Position numbers and translations under genes: made by a program | In this document: positions 1 to 10,895 of the stretch, piece by piece | How the letters are laid out: each line of letters opens with the position of its first letter | How positions within the stretch are numbered: the first letter of the stretch is position 1 | Source of the DNA: Dolomedes plantarius | Taxonomy: Eukaryota > Arthropoda > Arachnida > Araneae > Dolomedidae | DNA length: 64,000 bases | Direction of reading: 5' to 3' | Assembly: GCA_907164885.2 (NCBI GenBank) | Contig: OU015492.1 | Coordinates: 44,793,893-44,857,892 of the forward strand | The notes under the pieces: generated by a model | The model's input: the letters and a program-made list of their open reading frames with translations, nothing else | Database searches by the model: none | What the model was told of the DNA's origin: nothing

Positions 1-20
1 ATATATATATATATGTGTGT

Positions 21-60
<40 letters not shown>
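1..60. repeat. AT then GT microsatellite
   Basis: The window opens with an alternating AT run that turns into a GT run with a few TATG interruptions. It supplies a false Met-Cys-Val start to the reading frame that follows, so the true 5' end of the downstream retroelement is not visible here. Confidence 0.95.
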
Positions 61-67
<7 letters not shown>

Positions 68-832
68 AACAACTGTTACGTTTATATAATATAAAGTTAA
101 AAAATTATGCAAAATGCAAAGATAAAAGATGTCTTACGTGCCCTATGGCGAGCAGTAGTCAAGTGGGGGTTGGTTCCGGCCATAGTAATTTAATTTGTAA
201 GTTTAAGAGATTAATTTACATTATAGGGTGTCAAGAATGTAATTTATGCTATATTGGGCAAACGGGGACTGAATTTAATAAAAGGGTTAATTGCCATAGG
301 TCTGCAAAAAAAAAAAAAAAAATTAAAGACGAAACTTCTTTTGATTATGAACTTCTACACTTTCAAGTACATAACTTCGAGCAGGCTAAATTATATATTA
401 TTGATGAGATTAATGATTTAAACAAAAGGTTGGATTTTGAAAATTTATATATTTGTAAGCTTAAAACACTACTTCCGTACGGTTTAAACAGTAAACTTAA
501 CGGGGAAGGACCGGTGGATTTAGATACTAACTGCGTTTATAAAAAATTCATGGTTATTGATAGGTTTAATTATATGCATTCTAATTATAGGGGTAAAAGA
601 GGAAAAGGTAGCAATAGTTTAAAAACAAAATTGAAACTGGATGATCTGCAAAAAATTAGTTATTTATTTATTGATTTTAAGAACATTAAAATAATTAAAC
701 ATTATTTGTTCAACCAAAAAAATTCTGGTTTAAGGTGGGTAATTAAACATCATTTATCTTCAATTAAATTTGTCTCGAGGTTTACAAAACTAATAGTTTT
801 AGATTTAATTAAATACAAGCTTAACCTAACTA
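61..832 (+). pseudogene. GIY-YIG endonuclease part of Naiad-like ORF
   Basis: Counting from the first Met at 13, a Cys cluster (C35, C40, C43, with H57 and C62) precedes the GIY-YIG core IYIIGCQECNLCYIGQTG at residues 68-85. The expected downstream residues follow: Arg91 and His95 in FNKRVNCHR, and Glu143 in DFENLYI before a KTLLPYGLNS segment that is typical of GIY-YIG nicking enzymes of Penelope-like elements. A poly-A run at about 305-322 lengthens a Lys tract but stays in frame. The domain would nick target DNA for target-primed reverse transcription. The frame is cut at 832 by the Tc1 insertion and then reads into its inverted repeat until a stop at 898-900. No starting Met of the real protein is visible because the microsatellite replaces it. 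Confidence 0.8.
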
Positions 833-2240
833 CACTGCTGGCCACCCAAATTGCAACACCAAGAAAGACAAGAGATATCAAAACAAAATTTATTTTGTAG
901 ATAACATGTTGACCAAGTATCAAATGATTAAATTTATAGACTTCTGTGAAGTGTGGTTCCTGCCAAAATCAGTAGCCAGAGTAGCCGCCATTGTTGGAGA
1001 TCACCGCTTCCACACGCCTCGGCATTGATTCAAAGAGACTTTGGATGAGTTCTTGGGGTACAGCAGACCAAGCAGCTTCCACACGTTGCCAAAGTTGATC
1101 TGCTGTGGCAGCTGGGGATGGAATCTGGGTCAACCGTAGAGCAACCATGGACCACATGTTTTCTATCGGCGAAAGATCCTGAGAGCGAGGCGGCTAGGGA
1201 AGCAATTCAATCTGGCGATTGACGAAGAACCGTTGGACAATGAGTGCCACGTGTGGTCGCGCATATCCTGTTGAAATATGGCTGTGGGCAAGCCCTGAAG
1301 GTAAGGAAGGACAACTCTCTCCAACACCTCGGAGATGTAGCGCTGGCTGTTTAAAGTACCGGCAATGCGTACTAGAGGTGTGCGAGAGTGATATCCAATA
1401 CCGCCCCATACCATAATACCTGGTGCAGGACCAGTGTGGCGGTGCATAACGCATCTGTTCAGCATCCTCTCTTCACGGTGTCTCCAGACTCAAATGCGAC
1501 CATCGTGGTGTTGCAGACAGAAGCGTGACTCGTCAGTAAAGACAATTTCATTACATTCTGCCGTCCACATCCTTCTGTCATCGCACCATTGGCGGCGGAG
1601 ACGTCTGTGGTTCTGCGTCAAGGGTAGACGAAGCAATGGACGTCATGCGGACAGACCACTCTGCTGTAAACGGCGTCGAATGGTACGCGCAGACACTGGA
1701 TGATGCGTTACAGACTGCATGTGCTGTGCTATGGTTCGTTATGTGACTGAGCGATCCGTCACTGCCATGCACACAATTTGCCTGTCATCACGTGAAGTGG
1801 TGCGCTGAGGTGGATGCGATCGAACACGCCGGTCCGTCGTACCCTCCTGCATCCAACGATCACATATCCGCATTACAGTTGTTTGGTTTCGTCCAACACG
1901 ACTACCGATTTCCCTGAAAGATAATCCACAATCTCGGTAGGCGACTATCCTTCCTCTGTCGAACTCGGATACTTGATCAAAAGATAATCGCTGTTTTCGA
2001 CGAGGCATAATTGATCGTTTTTTTGAAAAAACCACAAGAAAAACACAATTGCCGAACTTGAAATTGTCGAAATCTCCAAGCCTTAAATAGCGCTTTGAAG
2101 TGGCGCCACAGGCGCGCGTGATGTGCGTCTGCGCTGAAATTCTAATCATTTGCATATCTCACCTCCACTAATGCATGTTGTAAATTTCATGTTATTTTCA
2201 TGTTTCCTTCAGGGTGTTGCATTTACAGTGGCCAGCAGTG
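833..2240 (-). mobile_element. Tc1-like transposon, copy A
   Basis: A 1408 bp element with ends starting CACTGCTGGCCAC and ending with its inverse, flanked by TA at 831-832 and 2241-2242. It shares essentially its whole length with the copies at 5819-7228 and 46131-47540 and with a truncated copy at 40289-40623. It lies in reverse orientation inside the retroelement ORF, so it is younger than that element. Confidence 0.95.
969..2008 (-). pseudogene. Broken Tc1 transposase (copy A)
   Basis: Compared with the sister copies, the protein would begin MPRRKQR at 2008 and end with GGYSGY and TGA at 969. It has an N-terminal paired-like helix-turn-helix DNA-binding region and a C-terminal DDE domain. 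Breaks seen directly: a Ser codon turned TAA near 1741, a one-base deletion near 1266 just after the second catalytic Asp (QQD), and a Trp codon turned TAG near 1194 in the WPPRSP motif before the catalytic Glu (SPIEN). It is therefore non-functional. Assignment to Tc1 rests on the QQDNARPH and SPIEN motifs and TA target. Confidence 0.9.
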
Positions 2241-2242
2241 TA

Positions 2243-3925
2243 ATTTGGATGCTAAGAAGGGAAGGGATATAGGGGTAGAGTACTGTACTATAAACTTCCC
2301 AGATAAAGATTTCGAGCATTTAAAACTACCTACTATTGTACACAATAATCTAAATTATTACCAATCAATGATTGTGGGAAAATTGCTTTAGCTTTTAAAT
2401 ATCAATAAACGTTAAGGGACCTAATCTGTAACTATAACTTTTATAGTCATAACTTAGGCAAAATTTCTAATGCTGATTGTAATTGTCATATTGAGGAGTT
2501 TAAAAACTTTGTTAATCCAACTTCGGGGCATATTGTAACAGGGGATCTTAATATTGTTAAAGATGTTAGGTTGAGGGAACTTCTACGTAAGGGCTCAAAA
2601 TTTAGGGTAAGAAATAAGGTAAATTTAAAGCAAATCATAAGTTCTATCACTAAAGATTTATATTATTGTATAGTAAAATTAGCAAGGAAGTACAATTGGC
2701 CTATCGAAGGTTTTATGGAGTGGAAGGTGCATATTTTACAGGATATAAAGAGGAATTATGAAGAGTATGGTATAGAGGACAAGAGCTTTTTTTTCTAAAC
2801 AAAGATCTATACTGTAAAATTAAAGGATTAAAAAATAAGTTTATTATTACGGTTGTTGATAAGGCTGCCAATAACTTCGGTTTTATGTGTAAAGGTTATT
2901 TTAAGCAGTTAATTTCTAGGGAATACAACTCAAATAATACCTATCAAAAAATTAACCATACCAAAAAAGAAATAGATAATAGGATTTTAGCCTTTAGCAA
3001 AAAATTTAAGTTTAAGATTAATAGCCTAAAATACCCTTACCTGTTTCCTACCATAAAATTCCATAAAGTACCTATTAAATTTAGGTTTGTTACATGTAGT
3101 ACAAATTGTTATAACACTTTGTTCAGTAAAAAGTTCTTTTGCTATTTAAAAATCATTCTAAATAAAATCAAAGTTACCGAAAATAGCTTTATTATAAATA
3201 ATAACCAGGATGTTCTACACTTTTTAAAGAGTTAGAATATAGATAGCATATACACAATTGATTTTGAAAACCTTTTTACCAGTATTCCGCATGATAATTT
3301 AATGATTATCTGTTCAGAAATTTATGATGCTTATCTAGATAGTACTTTAATCTTAAAATGTGACTGGATTGATTTATATAAATTCAATATTTTTAAAAAC
3401 TACCTCTTTAATGACTTATGTTTCTTTAAAAAGATAAAGGATATACCTATGGGAAATAGCTTTTCTAGTGCATTTGCAAACCTATTCTTACATTTTTACG
3501 AAACTAAATTTCTTAACTCAAATAATGTTACCGGATTCAGGTATATTGATGACCTCATAATTTTTAACTGCAACGATTTGTAATTTCTTAATAAAATCTA
3601 CCCAAAGGAACTAACTTTAAACCGGACTAACGATAGTAATCTTTGTGCAACTTATCTGGATTTAAAAATTAAAATTCAAAATAGAGAAATAAAAATTGGG
3701 ATATATGATAAAAGGTTAGATTTTAACTTTGAGGTTATCACGTTTACCAATTTCCATAGCAACTTAAACTATAAAATTTATTATAATATTTTCTACTCAC
3801 AACTTTACAGAATAAAAAACATATGTAACAACGCTGGGGATTTTTTGGAGGCATGTAACATTTTCGAGGAAAACTTAAGTAAAAACAATTTCCCTAAAAA
3901 TTTCGGCAATTTAAAAGTTTTTTAA
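2243..3925 (+). pseudogene. Reverse-transcriptase part of Naiad-like ORF
   Basis: After the Tc1 the ORF resumes with a segment ending GHIVTGDLNIVKDVRLREL (about 2530-2585), a phrase I associate with Penelope-like RTs upstream of the fingers. The segment VVDKAANNFGF (about 2850-2888) leads into one long frame from 2885 to 3925. RT landmarks in that frame are IDFENLFTSIP (catalytic Asp, motif A, about 3260), PMGNSFSSAFANLF (motif B, about 3450) and YIDD (motif C, 3542-3553). Downstream, YLDLKI and YDKRLDFNFEVI match the thumb region. The frame contains TAG at 3233 and TAA at 3581, plus upstream frameshifts near 2378 and 2790. The catalytic residues are preserved, suggesting decay after insertion rather than before. 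Confidence 0.85.
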
Positions 3926-4618
3926 AAAATGGCATTTAGACTCAGGAATTTTTAAACATGTTTAGGATAGTATTTATGTTTTCATTTGGTTAAGCTGTAA
4001 TGGGGGGTGGCGCTGTAGTATTGTTACAATGACGTAACTTCTAGGATAGAATTGCTGCTGTTTCGCCATAACCGTCACTTACGGAATTGGGGTGTGCATG
4101 CATCTTTGACTTTGCATTAGGATTATTTATGTGCTTGCATGTACGGTGCGTTGAGCCCTTACTGTAAGTTGTGTTTGACTTTTCATTTTCTTTGCACTAA
4201 TTGCTTCTTTGGGGGACTCGGGGCCTTGGGATATCTGTTGGTCTTACCTGCATCCTATTCAGAAAGTTCCCCTTGAGGTAACTGAATTGGTTAGGCTCCC
4301 TGATGAAGAGATCTTTCGGTTACCTCTATGTTGTTTTATGGTTCAGTTCCGGCACTTATACAGAATCTTGCCTTTGGTGCGTGGATGCCTCGAGTGCTTG
4401 ATTTCTGTTTGTTTTTTGTCTATATTCGTATTATTTTTATCTATCTCTGTTGGATTATTTATTTGTATTTTTCAATTATGAGGATATGAAGCTTCTGTGC
4501 TATCCTCTATTGAAAATGTTTTATGTTTCCTTTGCAGGATTTTTTTTAAGTTAAAGTGATTTAGCAGTCTATGCTTGCTTTTTATTTTTTGTTCATTTGA
4601 TTTGTTTATATTTTACAT
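3926..4618 (+). other. Likely 3' flank of the retroelement; no gene
   Basis: This T- and G-rich stretch follows the RT stop. It is probably the 3' untranslated part of the Penelope-like element, but no second copy is available in the window to set a boundary. It contains an imperfect 12 bp inverted repeat (4275-4286 with 4315-4326) around a CTGATGA sequence; this was considered as a hammerhead and rejected. No convincing coding frame. Confidence 0.4.
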
Positions 4619-4633
4619 TATATATATATATAT

Positions 4634-4726
<93 letters not shown>
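4619..4726. repeat. AT microsatellite
   Basis: About 108 bp of almost pure AT dinucleotide with two ACAT interruptions near its left end. Confidence 0.97.
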
Positions 4727-4729
<3 letters not shown>

Positions 4730-5816
4730 GTGATTGGGACCCGCCCGGCTTGCAAAGTGTCTCGGCTTCGAAAATAGTGACATAACCGTACACCAAAACA
4801 TCCCAATTACGGCATGTTACATATATATCAAGTCTGTTGTCTTGTCGAGTAATCTAATTTTTTCCATGTCATTTAAAAAAAAAATTATATTAAATATGAC
4901 AGCATTAGTTTCGTTGTTTCCAAAAATCTACAGGTTAAATTATGATAACAGAAAATTCCACTGAAAACTCTTTGTTAAATTAAACTGTTCTCAATGCATA
5001 GAGAACACCTGTTTGGTGAAGGCTATTTCAAATACATAATACGCATCTTCAGCGTACCTTGTAACGTTGGACTTCAGTTTCGCCTTTGTCATGGGCTATT
5101 CACAGCCGGTGACTGGAAGGAAAATAATTCCAAATGTGGAAATTCTCTAAATTTTTACTGGAGACTGACGATGTGCAGTCATCTAGTGCCGTTCGGAAAG
5201 AATTATTTTCTATCTCGAATTGTAGTACAAGATTTAAAGTGCTTGAAGGTAACAAAATGCATAGAGCAAGCCCTGCTCGGCGGACTTCATTCAGATAGGT
5301 ATTATTCTTTAAAACCAAATGGCAAATGAAAATCCCCTTCGTTTTTATTTTACTTAGCTTTTGTCCTCCAGGAAATGCGATATAAATAGAAACTTTTTTC
5401 CTGTCAGAGGAAACAGAAGTAAAATGCCACTGTAAAATATAAATTTTTTAATATAGAATTGAAAAATTTCTGAATTTTTGGATTCTGTGGAGTTGTTAAA
5501 AGAAATTCTTTGACAGCAAATACGAAGGACGGAAGAAAGAAATATGACTATCAGCGTATTTTTTACTTTATTAATTTATAACTTGTCCTTAATGGTTTTA
5601 AGGTAGTAAGGTACCTGCGTTCGGAGTGCTTTTTTTTCAAAAATATATAGTAATGATTAAATACATATAATTTTAGTTCAAATGTGATATAAAATCATGA
5701 AAACTAATATAATTTTTGGAAAATTTCATAACGTTTTAAAATATAGGGATTTTTTTATAAACTTTTAGTACAATTGAGTGTTTACGCCAGAGACCTTGAC
5801 ACTCAATTCAACTAAA
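4727..5816. other. No gene seen
   Basis: AT-rich sequence. A frame of 111 codons at 4994-5329 has no recognisable motif, no splice context that I trust, and average composition, so it is not called. A 9 bp stem (ATTGAGTGT with ACACTCAAT) lies just left of the Tc1 copy at 5819. Confidence 0.5.
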
Positions 5817-5818
5817 TA

Positions 5819-7228
5819 CACTGCTGGCCACTGTAAATGCAACACCCTGGAGGAAACATGCAAATAACATGAAATTTACAACATGCATTAGCGGAGGGGA
5901 GATATGCAAATGATTAGAATTTCAGCGCAGACGCACATCACGCACGCCTGTGGCGCCACTTCAAAGCGCTATTTACGGCTTGGAGATTTCGACGATTTCA
6001 AATTCGGCAATTGCGTTTTTCTTGTGGTTTTTTCAAAAAAACGATCAATTATGCCTCGTCGAAAACAGCGATCATCTTTTGATCAAGTATCCGAGTTCGA
6101 CAGAGGAAGGATAGTGGCCTACCGAGATTGTGGATTATCTTTCAGGGAAATCGGTAGTCGTGTTGGACGAAACCAAACAACTGTAATGCGGATATGTGAT
6201 CGTTGGATGCAGGAGGGTACGACGGACCGGCGTGTTCGATCGCATCCACTTCAGCGCACCACTTCACGTGATGACAGGCAAATTGTGCTCATGGCAGTGA
6301 CGGATCGCTCAGTCACATCACGAACCATAGCACAGCACATGCAGTCTGTAACGCATCATCCAGTGTCTGCGCGTACCATTCGACGTCGTTTACAGCAGAG
6401 TGGTCTGTCCGCAAGACGTCCATTGCTTTGTCTACCCTTGACGCAGAACTACAGACGTCTCCGCCGCCAATGGTGCGATGACAGAAGGATGTGGACGGCA
6501 GAATGGAATGAAATTGTCTTTACTGACGAGTCACGCTACTGTCTGCAACACCACGATGGTCGCATTCGAGTCTGGAGACACCGTGAAGAGAGGATGCTGA
6601 ACAGCTGCGTTATGCACCGCCACACTGGTCCTGCACCGGGTATTGTGGTATGGGGCGGTATTGGATATCACTCTCGCACACCTCTAGTACGCATTGCCGA
6701 TACTTTAAACAGCCATCGCTGCATCTCCGAGGTGTTGGAGCCAGTTGTCCTTCCTTACCTTCAGGGCTTGCCCACAGCCATATTTCAACAGGATAATGCG
6801 CGACCACACGTGGCACGCATTGTCCAACGGTTCTTCGTCAATCGCCAGATTGAATTGCTTCCCTGGCCGCCTCGCTCTCCGGATCTTTCGCCGATAGAAA
6901 ACATGTGGTCCATGTTTGCTCTACGATTGACCCAGATTCCATCCCCAGCTGCCACAGCAGATAAACTTTTTACAACGTGTGGAAGCTGCTTGGTCTGCTG
7001 TACCCCAAGAACTCATCCAAAGTCTCTTTGAATCAATGCCGAGGAGTGTGGCAGCGGTGATCTCCAACAATGGCGGCTACTCTGGCTACTGATTTTGGCA
7101 GGAACCACACTTCACAGAAGTCTATAAATTTAATCATCTGATACTTGGTCAACATGTTATCTACAAAATAAATTTTGTTGTGATATCTCTTGTCTTTCTT
7201 GGTGTTGCAATTTGGGTGGCCAGCAGTG
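5819..7228 (+). mobile_element. Tc1-like transposon, copy B
   Basis: A 1410 bp element with CACTGCTGGCCAC-type inverted ends and TA on both sides (5817-5818 and 7229-7230). It is the best preserved of the four copies: its transposase keeps all three catalytic residues. A Helitron end begins only 26 bp to its right. Confidence 0.95.
6051..7092 (+). pseudogene. Tc1 transposase, nearly intact, late frameshift (copy B)
   Basis: The chosen start is MPRRKQRSSFDQ at 6051, because the sister copies share it and the upstream in-frame Met at 5904 lies in the 5' untranslated part of the element. The order is helix-turn-helix (GLSFREIGSRVGRNQTT), a second DNA-binding helix region (HHPVSARTIRRRL), then the DDE domain: FTDES, QQDNARPH and SPIENMW. 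The last two catalytic residues are 34 residues apart, giving DD34E, typical of Tc1. One extra base near 6968 (CTTTTTAC where sisters have CTTTGGC) shifts the frame about 40 codons before the normal end, so translation stops at 7029-7031 instead of 7090-7092. The catalytic core is intact; whether the altered tail is tolerated is unknown. Confidence 0.9.
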
Positions 7229-7254
7229 TATATTTTAATTCCCTTTATACTATA

Positions 7255-7327
7255 CTAGCTGAATACCCGTCCTTCGCTACGGTGTACTTTCAAATTAAAT
7301 GCAATAGTCAATGTATGCAATTAATAC

Positions 7328-7403
<76 letters not shown>

Positions 7404-8050
7404 AAATCGTAAGAGATATTTTTATAGACAAAATAATCTAGAAGAAAATATTCAAATCAAATCTAATAGAACATACTAAAGAATATAGTACAGTTAATAT
7501 AGTACAGTTTGAAGAACATTTCTTTTACTGTATTTTAATTTTTTTTGGATAATGTCCAATCGTCTGCCGCATTAGAAAGAGAAAAAGTTATTTTTCCAGT
7601 CAATTTATTTCGTTGTAATGCACGTGACGCAAAATTAATTTAAAGTATCACAAAAAAAAGAAACTACGTGATCAGCATTTAAGGAATTAAATTCTAAAAT
7701 TTAATGTTTAAAAATTCACCAAAAATCAGAAAATGGAGGTAAAGATTTGTAAAAGATTTCATTTTAAAATAATTTTTATGATCTTTTTCGTGATATAAAT
7801 TTCATAACCCTCAGATTTTTATTTTAAAGGCAAAATTTAAAGAATTTTACAAAAACAGAAAAAAAATTTAATTTGAAAAATCTAAGAAGAATTTTTCAAA
7901 AATCTTTCTTAGTGCACACCTACACTATAAGAAGAATCGCCATGCAAAATTTCAGCCCTTTAGGTCCAGTGATTTGGTTTGTGCGTTATCTGTCAGTCAG
8001 TCAATGAATCAGTCAGTCAGTCAGTCAGTTACGGAACTGTTTTATATACA
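7255..8050 (-). mobile_element. Non-autonomous Helitron-like element, copy 1
   Basis: On the minus strand the element ends in CTAG, preceded by a short hairpin (CCGT...ACGG) and followed by T, the usual Helitron 3' end and A|T target. Its other end lies at CTGTTTTATATACA on the plus strand, next to a run of TCAG repeats. The same sequence recurs at 50697-51476 in the opposite orientation and in truncated form at 59850-60580. There is no coding capacity. The 5' end is less well fixed than the 3' end because the copies differ there. Confidence 0.7.
7331..7401. repeat. AT microsatellite inside Helitron copy 1
   Basis: About 70 bp of pure AT. The other two Helitron copies have AT runs of different length at the same internal position, so this is an expansion of an ancestral short run. 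Confidence 0.95.
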
Positions 8051-8506
8051 TAGATACTAAAATAATTATAAGATAAAAAGAACTTTTTATATACAATGTT
8101 TTTAAATTTTCTGTTGAATCATATAAACTTGATAATTCTATGTATTAATAAATACTTAAAAAAATTTTTTTTGATGAATTATCCCATTAACTTGAAAAAA
8201 TATGCAGTTAATTGGAAGTTAACTTGCGTTTAACCATTTGCTCCCGTCCCGGCCGACAGATGGCTGCATCAGTCTACAAAACAAAATTAACTGAAAATAA
8301 TAAAAGCATGTTAAAAATATGCTTAAAGATAGCTAAAAGTATTAAAAAAATGCATTGTCATCGTGTTCTGAGCTACTCTAAAAGTTTCAAATATCTAGCT
8401 ATTCGGGAAGTTAGTTAAAATTCGATTGCAAGATTTGTACTGGACAAACACACAAACACATACACAAACAAGAAAGCAAGTTAATAAAAACATGGTAAAA
8501 ACTAAA

Positions 8507-8692
8507 AAAACTAAACTCTTGGCGCAACAGTCCGATGTGGACCAGAACCGGCGGTGCCCATCTCCGCTTTCTTGACCGTGGGCTTGGGGTGCCATACAGC
8601 ATATGTCTCAGTCAGGTGGTCAACCTGACGTGGGACCCCCAGAGTTTAGTTCCCAAGCATGCTTGGTCCTCATTTTATCGACCCACTCAAGG
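8507..8692. repeat. GC-rich interspersed repeat with inverted ends
   Basis: A GC-rich island in AT-rich DNA. An 11 bp stem (AACTAAACTCT with AGAGTTTAGTT) brackets 8509-8652, enclosing a segment starting TTGGCGCAACAGTCCGATG, which I recall as a phrase of dispersed arthropod repeats. It could be a foldback MITE or a SINE fragment; no target duplication is evident. Confidence 0.45.
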
Positions 8693-10149
8693 GATATACT
8701 ATGTACTACTGTGACACTTTTCTGTTTCTGAAGTAAAAGTTTTATAATATTCCCTAAAATCACTGAATTAGACGAGAAAAAGTGAAAAAACACTGATTTT
8801 TTTTAAATTATCCTTTTATAAGTACAGGTACGTGTAGAATGATTAAATTGACACATGTAGCTTAGCTTTTAGGTCAAAACATAGTTTCGCTTACAAAAGT
8901 AACTGAAAAATAGTTTTCTAGAAAATGCATTTAAAGGTGTCATTTAATATCGCTTTCGATTTATTAAATTGGTCAAAAGTTCTCATCCAATGATCGTACG
9001 AATAAAATTAAAGCAGTTTTAGAATCCTAAAAGACTAGCCTTTGAAATAGAGCAATAATTTTTTTTTTAAACTCGAAATTTTGCACCAAAAAAGCCATTT
9101 CAACGTAGGCGAATATATATATATACACCTTAAAAAAATTCTTAAATCGTGACGAAATCTAGTTGTATTTTAATTACAGTTCTAAATCCCTATTACCTAT
9201 CAGCAGGAGATTACGATCGTTTGAACATTTGAGCAAAAATTCCATTGAAGTTTATTTATTCTGTACTGTATTAACACACGCATGTTACACGCATGTGATA
9301 TATACATGATCAAATTATCCTTTCTAGTTACTGCACTTAAGAACTTATACATTATTAGTGCCTACAAAATTTTTCTTGCAGCCCAACACAGACAAACGTT
9401 ACGTTGTAATATTTGGAGAGATTTTACTAATTAACTTTATTGAATTCCTTTCCTCTGCATGAAAAGAAAGATAGTTTTCGGATAACTTAACTGAATACGG
9501 TGTAATAATAAAATTTAATCTCTCAGGGGTAGCTAAATTTTAACATTTCGGAATCTTTACCTATAATCCCCCCCCCCGATACCATTTTGTAATTAAATTA
9601 AGCTTGTTTTAGTGGGCGTACAAAAACTAATAAAATATAAATAAAAAATCTAACAACACTTCTTAAAAAGGAGAGTTGTTATCTCTGCCATTCTTGTTTA
9701 TCGAATGGGTTATCTTTCTTTTATATCTCGTTTATAGATATGCATAATTACGTGACGATAATCAAACGAATTGATATAAAACTTTAATTGCAACATTTCA
9801 AATTGTTAGCTAAACTGTCAATGTTTTTCCACTTTCATTGCGTGTCTGCAGCTTTTAGTGATAATTTCCTGTGCAAGTGTTGTCGTTGGAATTTTTTTAG
9901 AACCCAAATACTTCTACTCGTGTATAATTATAAATACGTATCAGATATTAAACAATCAGGTTCTGTGTTGCTGGATTCCCGCTTGTAATTCTGTACTCAA
10001 AATTTTTTAATTGATATACTTTAGTTTCCATCAAATGATTACAGACCGAAGAGTATACAGACCAATTTATGCATCACAAAACTTAATTCAAAACAGCAAT
10101 ATTTTCAACGCATAACTTTTAAAGTATCAGGTGGAATTCTCTTTTCAGG
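8693..10149. other. No gene seen
   Basis: AT-rich with a short (AT) run near 9113, a C run at 9569 and a 66-codon frame at 9788-9988 without motif. Nothing that I can support. Confidence 0.5.
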
Positions 10150-10151
10150 TA

Positions 10152-10338
10152 CAGTGAAATTTCTCTAGCTGGCTATCCCTATTCGACGATCACTCCTCTA
10201 AGAGGCCATATTTTTTCATAATCGATTAAAGACTCCATAGGGTCAATGTCATGGAAGAAACCTCTTTTTGACAGCAACCCCACAAAGTGGACACTGTTTT
10301 TCGGTACCATGACTGGCCACCATAGAGAAGTTTCACTG
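10152..10338. mobile_element. pogo-like MITE, CAGTGAAAC family, copy 1
   Basis: The left end reads CAGTGAAATTTCTCTAGC; the right end is its inverse (GAGAAGTTTCACTG). It is flanked by TA on the left and CA (decayed TA) on the right. The same ends occur at 29391-29555 and 62901-62986. The start CAGTnnAA and TA target fit pogo/Tigger non-autonomous elements. Confidence 0.65.
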
Positions 10339-10895
10339 CATGTATCTAAGCTTTACCTGATTCATTACCAATTTTTTGAAAAAAATGCACCTCAGTCGAA
10401 ATATATTTTTAAAATTTATAATTTTATTTCTCATGAAGAACCTAAATAAAAATATTTTAATCGTAAAATTTTTAGAAAATATATTCGGTCATGAGAATGG
10501 AGATATGTTACAAAGAACCATGTATGAATCTGTAGACTGTTCAGAGTTGTATAACTATGGGAAAATTCTTTTATACTTGATTCAAAGCATAGTGTGGCAT
10601 AAAGCTACACAATTTTGAATTTTAATTACACAGGTCTGTAAAAAAATATTTTTAAAAGTTGTTTGTAGTTTGATAAAAGATTTTTATTTATTTTTCAGTG
10701 CTGATTTCAAAAATAAAATCCATTTTTTTCTATCATGTCAGGTTTTCTCACAAAAGGGGTGTGTATTTTGGATGAAAAACTCAATTTAATGCAATTTTGT
10801 ACATTTTTTCTAAATGTTCTAAATGTTAATAAACAAAAGATGCCATAGTTTTCATTTACACAGCATAATATAAAAAAAAGTGCAAAACTATGGAG

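Larger units (their letters stand above)
61..3925 (+). mobile_element. Permuted Penelope-like retroelement (Naiad type), interrupted by Tc1
   Basis: A retroelement remnant with an endonuclease part first (61-832) and a reverse-transcriptase part second (2243-3925). Penelope-like elements usually carry GIY-YIG at the C-terminus; N-terminal GIY-YIG is the hallmark of the Naiad/Chlamys group, and Naiads are reported to be common in invertebrates. The two halves are separated by a 1408 bp Tc1 element flanked by TA, and the reading frame is continuous across the TA target, so the Tc1 landed inside an existing ORF. Breaks outside the insertion include a frameshift near 2378, a TAA near 2405, a frameshift at the T run near 2790, a TAG at 3233 and a TAA at 3581. 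The 5' end is lost in the microsatellite; the 3' end is uncertain. Family assignment is from domain order and motifs, not a search. Confidence 0.8.

Noticed and set aside
4275..4326. CTGATGA inside a 12 bp inverted repeat in the 3' flank of the Penelope-like element, as a possible hammerhead ribozyme
   Set aside because: There is no GAAA after a stem II and no usable stem III or cleavage triplet; only the CTGATGA matches.
4209..4481. 90-codon frame after the RT with a hydrophobic end
   Set aside because: The hydrophobic tail comes from T-rich sequence; no partner frame, motif or start context.
4593..4806. Reading frames of repeated Ile-Tyr in several microsatellites (4.6, 7.3, 31.2, 59.7, 61.6, 62.7 kb)
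   Set aside because: They are translations of AT dinucleotide runs, not genes.
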